From positions 347,001 through 411,000 of the forward strand of contig JAEMWC010000614.1 in the NCBI GenBank assembly GCA_016490735.1: a stretch of DNA of 64,000 bases, in the 5' to 3' direction. Position 1 is the stretch's first letter. Every line of letters begins with the position of its first letter. This document shows, piece after piece, positions 19,595 through 31,137 of this stretch. The notes beneath the pieces were generated by a model, which worked only from the letters and a program-made list of their open reading frames with translations, did no database searches and was not told the origin of the DNA. Both the position numbers and the translations under genes were made by a program. The stretch is from Pachyseris speciosa. Its lineage: Eukaryota > Cnidaria > Anthozoa > Scleractinia > Pachyseridae.

Positions 19595-20789
19595 TGAACG
19601 AACCAACAAGGGAGACTTTTGACTGCGCAGGCGCGTGAATTTTTTTTTTGTTTTCTCACGATCATTTTCGACGATCACGCGGTTTTGTGTGCTGCTGAAT
19701 TTGACAACCAAAACTTTAATGATAAGGCATTCTTCAACAGGTCGTCAGCAAACCAAATCAAACATATTACCACGAAAAGCAACTTACCGTGAAGAAAAAA
19801 ATTTGGGTGTGACATCAATTGTCGTAGTTTTACGGTCGGTAAAGGTCTGTTCGTGTGGAGGTGTCGACGGTCAAGATGGCGATTTGTCTGCAACGAGTAT
19901 TTGACGAGCCCAGTGTCGATACATTTTTCTGCCGTCCAAGAGTCTGCTTCAGATCGTAGTTAATGTCAAGCTAAACAAGTGGGACTTTTGTGGTAAGTAC
20001 AACCCATCTTTGTTCCTTGAGTTTGTTTTTTTAGGTTTTTATTTGCTTCGTTTTCTGCCAAGGAAGAAATCGTGTTGCTATCATTTTCAATAATTTCCAT
20101 GGTGTTGTTCAACAAGATAATCTTACCGTTTTCGTTTACATCATTTCTTCATGAAAGTCGAATACAACACTGCAATTAACTAATCCTTCCATTTGATGGG
20201 TACAGCTGTCGTTTCATATCCATGATCTTTGTTGTCAGGCAAGATGAATGGTTTTATTAGTAAATTTAGTTTTTGTATTACCGCAATTAAATGTTTGTCA
20301 TCATACCCCGAGACTTTTGTTTCCCTTCGTGATATGGGAATTCCCATTAACAGGGGATACTTCTGTTAGTGTACTACCTGTTAGCAAAATCTGGTGTAAT
20401 TTCGTGGTGCACCCCCTATTCACCCTGGCCAGACAAAGCTTCGTTGATCGAATTTCATTTTCAAAATATTGGATTTTTAGGCTCACGCTTTTACCCTGCC
20501 TAGATTTCGCAAATTATAATCTACTATCAATACTGAGTTATCACCAAGTCGTACTTACTCCAAATTTATTTTGTCTTAAATCTTAAATTTGTAGACCATT
20601 CCGTTAATTTATTTTGGCGTTTGTTGTCAGGACAGTCGTTCGCAAGTGAAATTAAAATGTGCTTCGAGATTTGATTGCGACTACATTTTTGTGTATTCCC
20701 GAATAACTAATTCGTGATACGGGGATCGGCCAGGAGGAGAGATTCTCTAATACCATATCAATACTTTGACCGAAACAACAGAAATTTAA
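19595..20789. other. No confirmed gene; possible promoter or first exon near 19.87 kb
   Basis: At 19875 an ATG in the context GTCAAGATGGCGAT opens a short plus-strand frame (MAICLQRVFDEPSVDTFF) that stops at 19966; a donor-like GTAAGT follows at about 19993. This resembles the 5' end of a gene, but no further exon is identified. The rest is AT-rich. Confidence 0.25.
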
Positions 20790-21802
20790 GAGTGCCTGTC
20801 CGTAAAAATCAAACATATCGCGGCAAGGGAGGAAAATTCGATTTCTTTCATATTTTAATGTTCGATAGGCTAGGATCTAACTAAAGTCACCGTAAAGTTT
20901 TTTCGGTGAAATATCTTTTCATTTCAAAGAAAAATGCAAATAATGAAAATCCGTTAAAAATCGTCATTTGAGGTGCTAAATAATTACACAGGTTTGAGAG
21001 CCTCGCGTGCAAAAACAAACCATTCTCCTGTCTTTGTAACACTCAAATATTATTTAACAATCTCTAAATATCTGTAAAAATGATTTTGGGGAATACTGCA
21101 TAGTTATTTGCTTACGAAATAATTTAATTTCGAAGGTATACAATTCACTGCAGTAAAAGTACTTCATGAATAAAATTGATTTTCACCATGTGCGAAACCT
21201 TCAAATCGATTAAGCTTCTGGTGGTTGTATATTGGAAGGATGGTCTATAGATTCCTGTAGAAATTTCTTTGGGCAAATGAATAAGAGCGGCGCGAGAGCG
21301 TTTCAAAGTCCATAAAAAATGTAAATATTTGACCTTCGGCGGTGAACTTTGAAGTTGCGGGAAGACGTAACTTTTACTCCGTGTACATGTCTTAAGACTC
21401 GTAATCCATACAAAAACATTTGCAAATGCTCTTACCTTATAATATGTTATAAAAGACAGGTCCAAAGGCCATTTAAGCACGATTCTCTGGTCGTTCGTCG
21501 CATAAGTTTAAGCTCTGTTTGTAACGTCCGATGTTCACCGCGCAAACTGTCAACATGTTCCATGGTCGAATACCAATCTTTGATCAACTTTCGGCGCATT
21601 TCATTACAATCGCATCCTCTTCGACGGCTTAGTCATTTGTTTAGTATTTCTTGGTTTATAGTGCACGAAAAAAATATTACATTTGGTCGCTGCTGGCAAA
21701 AATGTCGGCGCTCAATTACAGTCCATACTGCATTGCAGGCAGCCGTTTGATTGTCACGCAATGCAATGTCATGGGCATTTTAGGGGGTGGAGGAGGGCGA
21801 AA
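20790..21802 (+). repeat. Left inverted arm
   Basis: Inverted match of 25040-26065. Read on the minus strand, its 21145-21480 frame (FITYYKVRAFANVFVWITS, KTCTRSKSYVFPQLQ) equals the plus-strand frame 25370-25690 with few changes. The frame has no recognised motif and may be open by chance. Near the inner end both arms carry AAAATGTCGGCGCT. Confidence 0.8.
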
Positions 21803-22435
21803 ATGTGGAAATGCTTCATTACTAAACAAGAACATACTCAAGGCAACAACTACAATAATAACTACTTTCTCCCTTGCTAAAATCTAGATAATCGTTTATT
21901 TTATCAGTTCGCCTATTCGGTTGCACGCGTGGGCTGGGTTGTTAGGAGCGTTGGCGGGGGCATTGAGATTTTACAAAACTTACTGATAAAGATCACTTCA
22001 ACCTTTACCTACTTCTATATATCTATTACAATAAATCCTAGTATGAAACCACAAATGAAAAATATTGCCTTTCTTTTGCTTCCTGAGCGAATGCTTTCCT
22101 AAGAGAACATTGAATCACTCCTTTTTTTTTTTTTCGTCCTACTGAAAGCCTGGGTTACCTGTGCCCTCTCACGGGTGGCTATTCATCTGCGTGTTACAAA
22201 GTACTTTTTTGAGGGGTATTGGTTTTATTACAAACTATCAAATCTATAATTTCTTAATTATAACGAATTTCAATTTTTTACTTAATTTAAAAATAAAACC
22301 TCTGGGACATTCAGTCGAATTTATGGCTACTACAAAAGGTAGCTATTCGGCAAAAAAATAATAATTTTGTGGCTTCCTAAGTAAACTTGGGGGCGTTTGT
22401 TTGGATTTTTTAAAGTCAAGTTTGTTACACTGAAA

Positions 22436-22850
22436 ATGGAAGGTTGTTGTTCTTTGAAAGCCCTTGTTGGTGGAATTTGTGGTTATGACGCTAAAGACCG
22501 AAAGCGTGACACTGAAATTGTTCCGCTGCTGTCGTGTAGTAAGTACATCAACAGTCACAAGTCACTGTATAAATTTACCGGACCTGGAGATGAGGTTAAA
22601 CTGATTTTATGTCAAGCGGCTATGTTTACAAGGAGCAAAAGTTTGAGCTCCATGACGATATGTCCAAACCACCGATCAAAACTAGGAATAGGTTGGAGCA
22701 CAGGGTCCAGCACTAGGTGCAGGGTTCCGGAAGAAATGGTAAAGGAAAACGAGTGTGGCCAAAAGGTGAAAGAGGGCTGGAGAAAAAGGAGTCTGAGGTT
22801 ATCTTACACAAGACTGGTTCGTTCGTACAAGTTGGGTCAGGTAAGTTTTA
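22436..22850 (+). pseudogene. Transposase-like family, zinc-binding exon with frameshift
   Basis: MEGCCSLKALVGGICGYDAK leads to TICPNHRSKLGIGW and [11 protein letters not shown]; a one-base change then moves to the frame [20 protein letters not shown] and [10 protein letters not shown], ending at a consensus donor (CAG/GTAAGT near 22840). The C-P-HR-LG-GW ... C-VP-E ... TG-FV-VGSG layout is that of a multi-copy cnidarian protein I recall, with a putative zinc-binding module. The frameshift makes this copy defective. It belongs with the blocks at 23075-23532 and 24604-24987. Confidence 0.5.
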
Positions 22851-23074
22851 TTTTTCATTATGTGGGTTTATTAACAATTATCCTGGGAAATCGCGCGGAA
22901 TATCGCCTAATAGCCCGACGAGGCCGTAGATCGCGTTGGCTAAAATCATTAATGACAAAGCACAATTTTCTGTGGTGATTGCAAAAAAGCTGGAAAATCC
23001 GTATATTTAACAATTATCCTGTGAAATCGCGCGGAAATATCGCCTGATACTTAGCCGACGAGAAGTACTGAGCC

Positions 23075-23532
23075 GCGAAGTAGTATACGACTTTAACGTC
23101 AGACTGGGTTTTTCAGACCCACAAGGGGGCAAAGGGTCGTGTGACCGCAAAGCAGAGACGATTAAGAATCACTTTAGAATATATCTAAACTCTTGTCAAG
23201 ACGTGGAGACTGTCGATCAAATGAAGAATGCTATAGAGTCCTCTGGTGGTGTTCCTGCAGTAAGGGCTACGTTATACAATACACAAGATATTCCCAAGTC
23301 CGCACCTTTAAAGTGGGACGGAGTTAGCCTCATCAATAATATTGAATATAGCAATGAGGGAATGAGAGTCTGGAGATCGTATGCAGTTGGCCCTAGTAAA
23401 TTCCTGCCGTGGAGTCAATTTAATTTTCCGGAAAGCTACTCCGTACCATTGCTAAACACATTGAAGGAGGCCAACATTTCAAAAGCTCAATTCGCTGCAA
23501 TCACATCGAGGATAAAATCACCTCAAACGTAG
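23075..23532 (+). pseudogene. Transposase-like family, central block (GGKGSCDRK motif)
   Basis: The open frame begins before the first ATG: VVYDFNVRLGFSDPQGGKGS, CDRKAETIKNHFRIYLNSC, then QDVETVDQMKNAIESSGGVP, WDGVSLINNIEYSNEGMRVW and SYAVGPSKFLPW to TAG. F-DPQGGKG-CDR-A--IK resembles the region around the last acidic residue of DDE transposases (GKG-CD-..A..K), and the WxGVSLxNN...VW.AY.VG.GK.LPW block is characteristic of the same family. Catalytic role is inference. It is open across this block, sits between the long inverted arms and is the best transposase candidate there. Confidence 0.5.
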
Positions 23533-23628
23533 CACGAAGACGTTCAATTGGAATTGAAAGCAGAACTTTCATATGAACAGAATGACGAGGAAAAAGAATG
23601 TCACGATAAATATAGGTTATTGGCTAAG

Positions 23629-23752
23629 TGTGAGGTCAAGATGGCGGGATATTGGCCAAGTTCTTTCGTTGCGTGTTTGTGGACCGCGACGAAGTCGAGG
23701 TCCACAAACACGCAAAAAAAGAACGAGGCTAATATCCCGCCATCTTAACCGA
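23629..23752. repeat. 124-bp near-perfect hairpin
   Basis: TCAAGATGGCGGGATATTGG ... TTTGTGGACC is mirrored by GGTCCACAAACACGC ... ATATCCCGCCATCTTAA around a short CGACGAAGTCGA centre. It is a foldback insertion between coding blocks. Confidence 0.8.
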
Positions 23753-24093
23753 ACAAGCTTGGTCAATAAAGGACTTATTATATGACTCAAAGGACGCTAT
23801 TAAAAGACAGTAAAACGCGGGACGAACGGGCTATCCCGAGCGGTCAAGATGGCTCCATGTTGACCTTGCGGGTAGCCAATCACAACAAGAGAATTGATTC
23901 ATCTTGACCGCTGAAACAGCCAGTCATACAATAAACTTTTTTCATGTCCTGAAGAGGGATGCATAAATCCTTTCACAGATTTTCGTCCCTTCAACATCAT
24001 CTTGACATCGGAAGGCACAGCTATGCTCTAGACAATGGAACGCTTTTCGATAAGGCAATGATGTCATATGCAACAAAACTAGAACAGGGTATT

Positions 24094-24537
24094 AGGGAGT
24101 TTAGAAACTAGGACGCGACGGCAACGAAAACGCCACAGTCATTTCAAACTATATCCTCTCGTTATTGTAGCACTTTCGCGATTATTCCAATGTGTTCAAC
24201 TTGTAAAATGTCGCCGAACTATTCAGGAACTAAATTTCCATGAGCGGCGTTGAAGTAAAGAAAAAGAAAGAAAAATTTGCATCATGTGCTCACGTTCTCG
24301 CCAAAACCTCAAATTTGGTGATTTCTCGTTGTTGTTGAGAACGTGAGCCATGATCGCAAATTTTTCTTTCTTTTTCTTTACTTTAACGCCGATCATAGAA
24401 ATTTAGTTCCTGAATAGTTCGCCGACATTTTACAACATGAACAAATTGGAATAATTGCGAAAGTGCTTTAATAAAGAGAAGGTAAATTTTGAAATGACGT
24501 TTTCGTTGCCGTCGCGTCCTCGTTTCTTAAACTCCCT
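24094..24537. mobile_element. MITE, AGGGAG family, copy 1
   Basis: Ends AGGGAGTTTAGAAACTAGGA and TTTCTTAAACTCCCT are inverted, and inverted similarity continues inward (GACGCGACGGCAACGAAAACG). ATT flanks both sides (24091-24093, 24538-24540), a possible 3-bp target duplication. No coding capacity. Relatives are at 44618 and 45579. Confidence 0.7.
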
Positions 24538-24603
24538 ATTGCCATTGTTGAGAATCCCGTAGAAGTTATTCAGACACCGCAGGCACTGGATTCCTGCTCA
24601 TCG

Positions 24604-24987
24604 TTGCCAATGGGCTGGGCGCTGAAATCCGCCAGTACTCAAAGAACCCGGCTGACCGAAAGCCAGAAACAATACCTCGGGGAAGTATTCCAAATCGGCG
24701 AAAGGACTGGACACAAAGCTGATCCTTGTAAGTCAATGAGAAAGGCCAGAGACGCAGATGGCTCTGGAGAATTTGATACTTCAAGCTATCTAACACCTCA
24801 GCAAGTTGCAAGTTTCTTTTCACGCCTTGCTGCAAAAAGAGTTACTGCAGCTGAAATTGATCTTTTGACAAAATTCAGAAATTTAGTACAAAGCTGCAGG
24901 TGCAAATCTGAAGATCAGAATCTAGAGTCACAGCTTATTGACTTCATCAAAAGGTCAGGAAAAAAACAACGAAATTCTGTTAACTAA
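24604..24987 (+). pseudogene. Transposase-like family, C-terminal block
   Basis: MGWALKSASTQRTRLTESQ, QKQYLGEVFQIGERTGHKAD, CKSMRKARDADGSGEF and LTPQQVASFFSRLAAKR form a 127-codon frame ending in TAA. The order PMGWALK...FT..QK.YL...F..GE.TG.KADP ...SM..AR..DG...F...E.LT.QQ...FFSR is, from memory, the C-terminus of the same cnidarian multi-copy family. The C-terminal FFSRL region may bind DNA. This block is intact although a MITE lies just upstream. Confidence 0.5.
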
Positions 24988-25039
24988 ACCTTTTTTTAAC
25001 TTTTCAGTCTTGTGTTTCAGTATATACTCTTTCGAGCCT

Positions 25040-26065
25040 TTTCAGTCCTCGCCCACCCAGAAGAAATGGCCATGACATGCAACATTGCGTGACGAAATGA
25101 TGGATGCCGGTAATGCAATATGGACTGTAAGCGCCGACATTTTTGCCATTATAGCAGTGATCAGATGTAATATTTTCGTGCACTATAAACCGAGAAATAC
25201 TAAACAAATGACTAAGCCGTCGAAGCAGATGCAGGTGTGATGAAATGCGCCGAAAGTTGATCAAAGATTGGTATTCCACCATTTAATACGTTGACAGTTT
25301 GCGCGGTGTACATCGGACGTTACAAACAGAGCTCAAACTTATGCGACGAACGACCAGCTTAAATGGCCTTTGGACCTGTCTTTTATAACATATTATAAGG
25401 TAAGAGCATTTGTAAATGTTTTTGTATGGATTACGAGTTTTAAGACATGTACACGGAGTAAAAGTTACGTCTTCCCGCAACTTCAAAGTTCACCGCCGAA
25501 GGTCAAATATTTACATTTTTTATGGACTTTGAAACGCTCTCGCGCCGCTCTTATTCATTTGCCCAAAGAAATTTCTACAGGAATCTATAGACCATCCTTC
25601 CAATATACAACCACCAGAAGCTTAATCGATTTGAAGGTTTCGCACATGGTGAAAATCAATTTTATTCATGAAGTACTTTTACTGCAGTGAATTGTATACC
25701 TTCGAAATTAAATTATTTCGTGGGTAAAGAACAACACAGATTCCCCAAACTCATTCCAACATATATTTAGAGATTTTTTAAATAATATTTGAGTGTTTTA
25801 AAGACAGGAGAATGGTTTGTTTTTACACAGGAGGCTCTCAAACCTGTGAAATTATTTAGCGCCTCAAACGACGATTTTTAACGGATTTTCATTATTTGCA
25901 TTTTTCTTTGAAAAGAAAAGATATTTCACCGAGAAAACTTTACAGTGACTTTAGTTAGATCCTAGCCTATCGAACATTAAAATATGAAAGAAATCGAATT
26001 GTCTACCCTTGCCGCAAAATTTGAAATTTGTCTGATTTTTACAGACAGGCGCTCTTAAGTACTGC
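25040..26065 (+). repeat. Right inverted arm
   Basis: Inverted copy of 20790-21802; the two diverge beyond about 26065 outward and 25040 inward. The 25370-25690 frame is the counterpart of the minus-strand frame in the left arm. Confidence 0.8.
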
Positions 26066-27501
26066 ATTGATAGACCAAATTTTCGATCAAAGATGATTCT
26101 TCCGCGAGCAAGTTTGTTCCGCCTTTGATGGATGCTACTCGAATTCGTTTTCGTCAATTTGTCAATATGCCTTGGTCAAGCTCCCCTTAATGCAGCTTTA
26201 CGTCTGTTTGCTCATCCTTTTTCTTACTTTTCTCAGGTAATTTTGAGTTTGACTGCAAATTAAGAGGGTAGAGAACGTAAAACTATTTCAGATCAGGAGA
26301 ATTCATAGGAGTAGTGATTTTAAGTGACAGGATGGCAGAAGAATTTCCAACCTGACAGCTGATTATGCTACATTTTCACCAATTCTTCTGTTATTATGAT
26401 AGCCTGTTTTTGTTTGCAACATCACAACCAGAAGAAGGCAATTTAGCAACTGGATCCTTCAACACATGTTAGGAATTAACTGAAAAAACACCAAAACATT
26501 TTACAAGTTTTTGTTTGGTGTTGCATCAACTCACTCAATTTTCATATTGAAACATCATTTTGAATCTTAAATTGTGTTGTGTATTTAAAATTCTTTTGCA
26601 AATTTGATTATTCAATACACACAAATGTGCTTTTCTTTTGTTTCACTTGCAGGGGAAGCAGAGGTGGAATAAATGTGTTACAGTATTAGCTAAATGGACA
26701 CCCTTCTGGCTGACACCTGAATGAAAATTGTTGAATAAAAAGTAATCATATACATTTGTAGCCTCTCTTTTAATTGAATCATCACTATTTAGACTTTATC
26801 ATCTCTACAAAGAATTGTTGATGTATTTACATTTCTTTTTATTAATGTGTTGTAATGTACTTTTATTAATATTTCAAAAACTAAAGAAAATAGTAGTTTC
26901 CTATGGTGAATGTAACTTACACAGATTATTGTGTCACTAGTAATTTCACTAGTTGTGGGGTTTTCCTCTCATGATATTTGTTGAAATGAATCCCTCTTTT
27001 ATTGTTGATTTGCACAAGTGATGGTTTTATTATAACTCAACTTGAACACATTTTGGTCTTTCAAGTAAAACTACTACATATCAGGCCTCTTACTTCAACA
27101 GTGTAAAACAAACCTCTACCATTAAAAAAATATTTTAGTGAAAGATCAAAACAGAACTGAAGCAAAACAGCAGCAATGCGTTTGTAGATTGGTTAGTAAA
27201 ATTATTTTTGCTATCATCAGAATGTTGGGAGGAGGTCATGCAAAACAAAATGAATCAAAAATATTTGCAGCAGCATAAAACTCAAAAGATATTGTTAGCC
27301 CTGAGGGCCTTTTCACTTCTTGGGAGATTTCTCCTAAATAAACCAGAAGATCAGAGGCAAGTTGTGTTTCATAGCTTATGTAGAAATTTTTAATTATAAT
27401 TCCATTCTTAGAACAAACAAAGCAAGCAGGTAAGGGCAGCTGTTTATTATGAAAATGAACATGAGGGTTCACTATTTATGAAGAAAAGTATAACAGTGAG
27501 T
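26066..27501. other. No recognised gene; AT-rich
   Basis: A short AG-bounded segment near 26650-26725 (GGGAAGCAGAGGTGG..., followed by AATAAA-like sites) could be a 3' exon and polyadenylation region, but the protein is unrecognisable. The small frames at 27208 and 27236 have no motif. Confidence 0.25.
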
Positions 27502-28410
27502 TTATTTTGCAACAGCAGCCAATTCAAAGCCCAACAGGTCAACTGAGGAATTACCAAGAAATCTGAGCTCCTCAATGGACAAAGCTTCAGTTATTCCAAT
27601 GGGTAAAATTACTCGAAAAATATAACCACTTTGGTTTATTTTGACTTGAAATGGTTTCCCTATACTCGAACGTTTTCCATGCACATCAGTCTACTCTTAA
27701 TCCGAGCACAGCTATGATCCAAGCAAAGCCTAAATTATAGTTTAAAAGTGTTAAACAGCAAAAGCCCAGTTGCAGAAACAAGGGAATCTGTTGATCATAA
27801 GTCAAATGTAGCAGTTCATTAGTCTTTGCAGTGATTGAATCTTAAAATTAACATTAAGAGCTTTCTACTTTTATTTTAAAAGTATAAGGAGCTTTGTCCG
27901 GTACACTTGTAGACAATTGAAAACCTAATACACTAACCCAGCCTAATCATGAAATTTGATAAATGAGCTCCTTGATGTAAGCGTATATAACTTCAATTAT
28001 TGAATATTTCAAATACATTTTAATAATAACACTTCCGCTTATTTTCACTAGAAATGGTTTTCCTGCGCTTTGACCTTTTCTGTGTATATCACTGTCAAAC
28101 TGAGTCTAAATTATACCGAAAAACTCACTGGATGTTGTACAGAAAGAGCCCGTGAAAGTACGTAGTTCAGTTTAATTTATAGAACTAACCTCGAAGCACA
28201 TCGGTCTTCTGTTGACAAAGCCGCCGTTGAACTTTCGCTGACCTCTGACACAGCTATGAAGTGCTTCGTCATTTTGTAAACTTGACGGCATAAAGAATTT
28301 TCCCAACCCGGTATTCCTGCTTTTAGAGCAGATCGCTCCTCATTCAAACCGTTTATTCCCCCAACATATTCACGCTTACACGCCGCATGAACCTCCACGC
28401 AGGAAAAATC
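27502..28410 (-). CDS. Candidate host gene with a duplicated exon
   Basis: Minus-strand exon about 28405-28187 (EVHAACKREYVGGINGLNEE, KMTKHFIAVSEVSESSTAAL) ends at a donor GTTAGT. Two acceptor-preceded segments follow with related starts: DIHRKGQSAGKPFLVKISGS (about 28100-28040) and DVHGKRSSIGKPFQVKINQS (about 27682-27620). The second continues ILPIGITEALSIEELRF and LLGFELAAVAK to a stop at 27502. The shared D-H-K-S-GKPF-VKI pattern indicates exon duplication. An ATG at about 28580 (MAADGKMYWITYSI) could be the first exon. Protein not recognised; splice sites are inferred from sequence only. Confidence 0.35.
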
Positions 28411-28801
28411 CGCTTGTACACTAGAGCGGATACTTGTACAAATAACATTTTATGGTTCTTAAGAAATCATTTCCAATTTTTACTATCATTAGGAAAGAGG
28501 ACGACACATGGACATTGATATTTTTATCCAAAATATACTAATAGAATAAGTGATCCAGTACATCTTTCCATCGGCAGCCATGTTTGTTTACACTGAAATC
28601 TCTTTGGCGCGAGTGTAGAGGAGCGTGGATTCAAGGGTAAGAATCAACCAATCAGACAAAAGTCTCCTTGCTGAACGAACCCCCAATTACCCCAAATACT
28701 CCCCAAATAGACCCCAAATGTGTTTCCGAGGCGCGTGCTGATTGGTTGAAATTGGAACACCCGTCAAACAGAGATCAGCGTGTATTTCCCTTCACGGTTA
28801 A

Positions 28802-29457
28802 GGGGGACTTACTTAACTACAAAATTAGCTAACATTGTTGCTATGGAAAGTTCCCAACCCTCATATCTTGGAAACCATAACTTGCACAGACAAGCTGTCG
28901 GGCTATGTTTTTACAATCAAAAAGTTTTACAAGATTTTCGAGTCATAACCATATTTGGTAGGTCACGTGACCAGAAGAGAAAAAGGCCTAAAACTCGAGT
29001 GGCGTACACTTCTGGATATCGAAAATGGTGCCAATGGTTAACGATCGCCAAGGTGCAAAACTCTACGTATCGATTTTTGGAAATTCGCATTTTTGTGAGA
29101 TTTATGACGTCATAAGCACGCAAATTCATACCATTTTGTCATTATCATTGCAGTTATGTACGTTAACAACAATTGCTTACGTAGGCTTGTAAAGAAGGCT
29201 GGAATATCTCCGGCTGGCAAAAAAAATCGGAACTTCACATAATTTTCTCCAAGTTTCAGGGTTTTTTCTCTCTAAAGCGCGGTTGGGGCCTGGGCAAGTT
29301 ACGCATGCGCAATAGCAATTTATAAATTTTACATGTTCACCTCTTCGCACGTCTCACCAATATAGTGGCATAAACACAGAAAAACCGTGTTTTGCAAATA
29401 CAGTCCATAAGAATCCCTTGGCAACAACGCTAAGTCTGTAGTTAAGTTAGTCCCCCC
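28802..29457. mobile_element. TTAA-flanked TIR element (656 bp)
   Basis: Flanked by TTAA (28798-28801 and 29458-29461). Left end GGGGGACTTACTTAACTAC and right end GTAGTTAAGTTAGTCCCCCC are inverted, and similarity continues inward (GTTGCTATGG with CCTTGGCAACAAC). No transposase. piggyBac or Kolobok-type by target; the class is not certain. Confidence 0.65.
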
Positions 29458-29461
29458 TTAA

Positions 29462-30720
29462 GTAAGCGAAGCAATCATATTCTCCCAATTAGTACCATAA
29501 GGAAATGCATGGTTACCAGTGAGGAGATTTTGTATTTATCATTTGGAAATTTCCAAATGCTGCCACGAGAATAAGTTTTACTAAGCAAATTTCACAAGCC
29601 GCAAACAATAGAATCTTTATTTCACACGTAGATTATTTCACACATAGAGCAGATCATCACACTAGCGAATTAATTAGCCACTCATTTCATTTGTATATAA
29701 GAAGGCATGTTCTTAGTTGAATAAAGTTGTCTGACGAGCGCTTAGGTAAATGAATAGATATCAAGATAACTTATGAAATCGTTGTCGTTAGCTATACAGC
29801 TTACCTCTGAGATTCTGTATCCACTTGAACGGGTTCCATAACACAGCTTACAAATAACATATATTCGTTCGATCTGTGGCTGGCAAACGTAGTGGCAAAC
29901 TTTAACAACGCACTTTCTGCAAAAGTGTTGGTGTGGACTGGAGGTCGCGTGACGTCACATCCGGTTGGAAATAGCGCCGAATTCTCTCCTCAACAAGGAC
30001 AAAACATGGCGGCTCGACTGGCCATGTTTTCTTCGGTGTTTTGAAGTGACTGTTACAGAAATTGTGTACTGTGACCGCCAAAGATGTTTTGAAGATATTG
30101 CTTCGACTTCTCCAGGAAAAAGTTTTTCAAAGCAACAATGTTTACTAATATTTGGACGGAAATTACAAGACAGGCATGCGTCTTGTAATGGCGAAAATTT
30201 CACACTCCGAAAACGATTGGTGTTCAGACTTTTGGCTGTAGCGGGTTGTGATCTTTCTAAAGCATAAATCAAAACAGCCTATCCTGTGTGGAACACAATG
30301 GAGGAAACATCGGCAGTCTTGGTTTACAGTATTAACAACGGGAAGGTAATTAACACTCGCCTTGAAGTTGTGGAAGCCGACGCACTGTGCATACTGCCTA
30401 CATGTTCATGGTCCAGAGAGGCAATGATGTGAACGTTATTCAAGGTCAGAATGCTCCTTTGCCATATTTCATGTAAAGGTTGGTATATTTGGACTTTGAG
30501 GTTGTCATCCTGTGAATACAATATGTAGATGGAAAATGCTAAAGCTTGATGTCTTGTTCTTAGCTTTTGTAAGCTTATATAAGTTAAGCTTTATATTCAT
30601 GCTCGAATGCAGTCCAAATTGCCCACCCTTTGGGGAACCTGAAAATTATAAGTGACCCCTTAGTAGAGATTATAGCCTCTGAAAGGGGGTTCATCTTACT
30701 AAACTGACTTTTAAAATGAT
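29462..30720. other. Promoter-like region with a possible first exon
   Basis: The stretch 29750-29890 is a repeat also found at about 36190-36310 and 55530-55620. A plus-strand frame 29965-30267 (YCDRQRCFEDIASTSPGKSF, GENFTLRKRLVFRLLAVAG) looks coding but is unrecognised. At 30298 ATG opens MEETSAVLVYSINNGK ending at a donor-like GTAATT (30346), a plausible first coding exon without identified continuation. Confidence 0.25.
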
Positions 30721-31137
30721 GAAAACATAAAGCTTGTGGGAATTTGTAGCTGGAGTGACAAGGATACTTCAAGTAAGCTTAAGCCACTCTAAGGGCACTA
30801 TGGCCTCAAGGTAGCGGGCATTACCCCTTAAATCTACCAAAGCAAAGATTGAGCCCAAGCATTAGCAGCCATGGACAGCTGTTTCGGCCTTGTTAGGCCT
30901 CATCAGCATGGCATCCATGTAGCTAATGCTTAGACTCAAGTACCCACATATCAATAAAACAAGCAATGAAAACATAAAGCTTGTGGGATGTGGCTAGAGT
31001 GACAAGGATACTAAACAAGTTAACGTGATCAAGTAAGATGAAGCCACTCTAAGGGCACTAAGGCCCTTAGCAATTTAAGGGGTAATGCCCACTACCTTGT
31101 GGCCTTAGTGCCCTTAGAGTGGCTTCAGCTTACTTGA
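30721..31137 (-). mobile_element. Hammerhead retrozyme-like tandem repeat
   Basis: A unit starting GAAAACATAAAGCTTGTGGG at 30721 restarts at 30968, a 247-bp period giving about 1.4 direct copies; an inverted piece then follows to about 31137 (GCCACTCTAAGGGCAC and its complement). The complete unit carries one well-formed hammerhead on the minus strand. Non-coding tandem units of a few hundred bp with type I hammerheads match metazoan retrozymes, which give small circular RNAs. It has no frame of its own and would need reverse transcriptase in trans. Confidence 0.65.
30869..30911 (-). ncRNA. Type I hammerhead ribozyme (retrozyme copy 1)
   Basis: Minus-strand reading: stem I CCATG, core CTGATGA, stem II GGCC-TAACAA-GGCC, GAAA, stem III palindrome ACAGCTGT, cleavage-site C, stem I CATGG (perfect complement of CCATG). 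All invariant core positions of the hammerhead are present. Cleavage would follow the C opposite 30874. Activity as a dimer is expected for so short a stem III. Confidence 0.85.

Larger units (their letters stand above)
20790..26065. mobile_element. Candidate long-TIR DNA transposon (about 1-kb inverted arms)
   Basis: Two arms of about 1 kb (20790-21802 and 25040-26065) are inverted copies, roughly 90 percent identical by eye over most of their length. They enclose about 3.2 kb containing decayed blocks of a transposase-like family. Within this interval lie a hairpin (23629-23752) and a MITE (24094-24537), probably later insertions. I could not define the outer termini or a target duplication, so a simple inverted segmental duplication remains possible. 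Confidence 0.45.

Noticed and set aside
21349..21750. Frames inside the inverted arms
   Set aside because: Preserved only because the arms are duplicates; no motif and no splice support.
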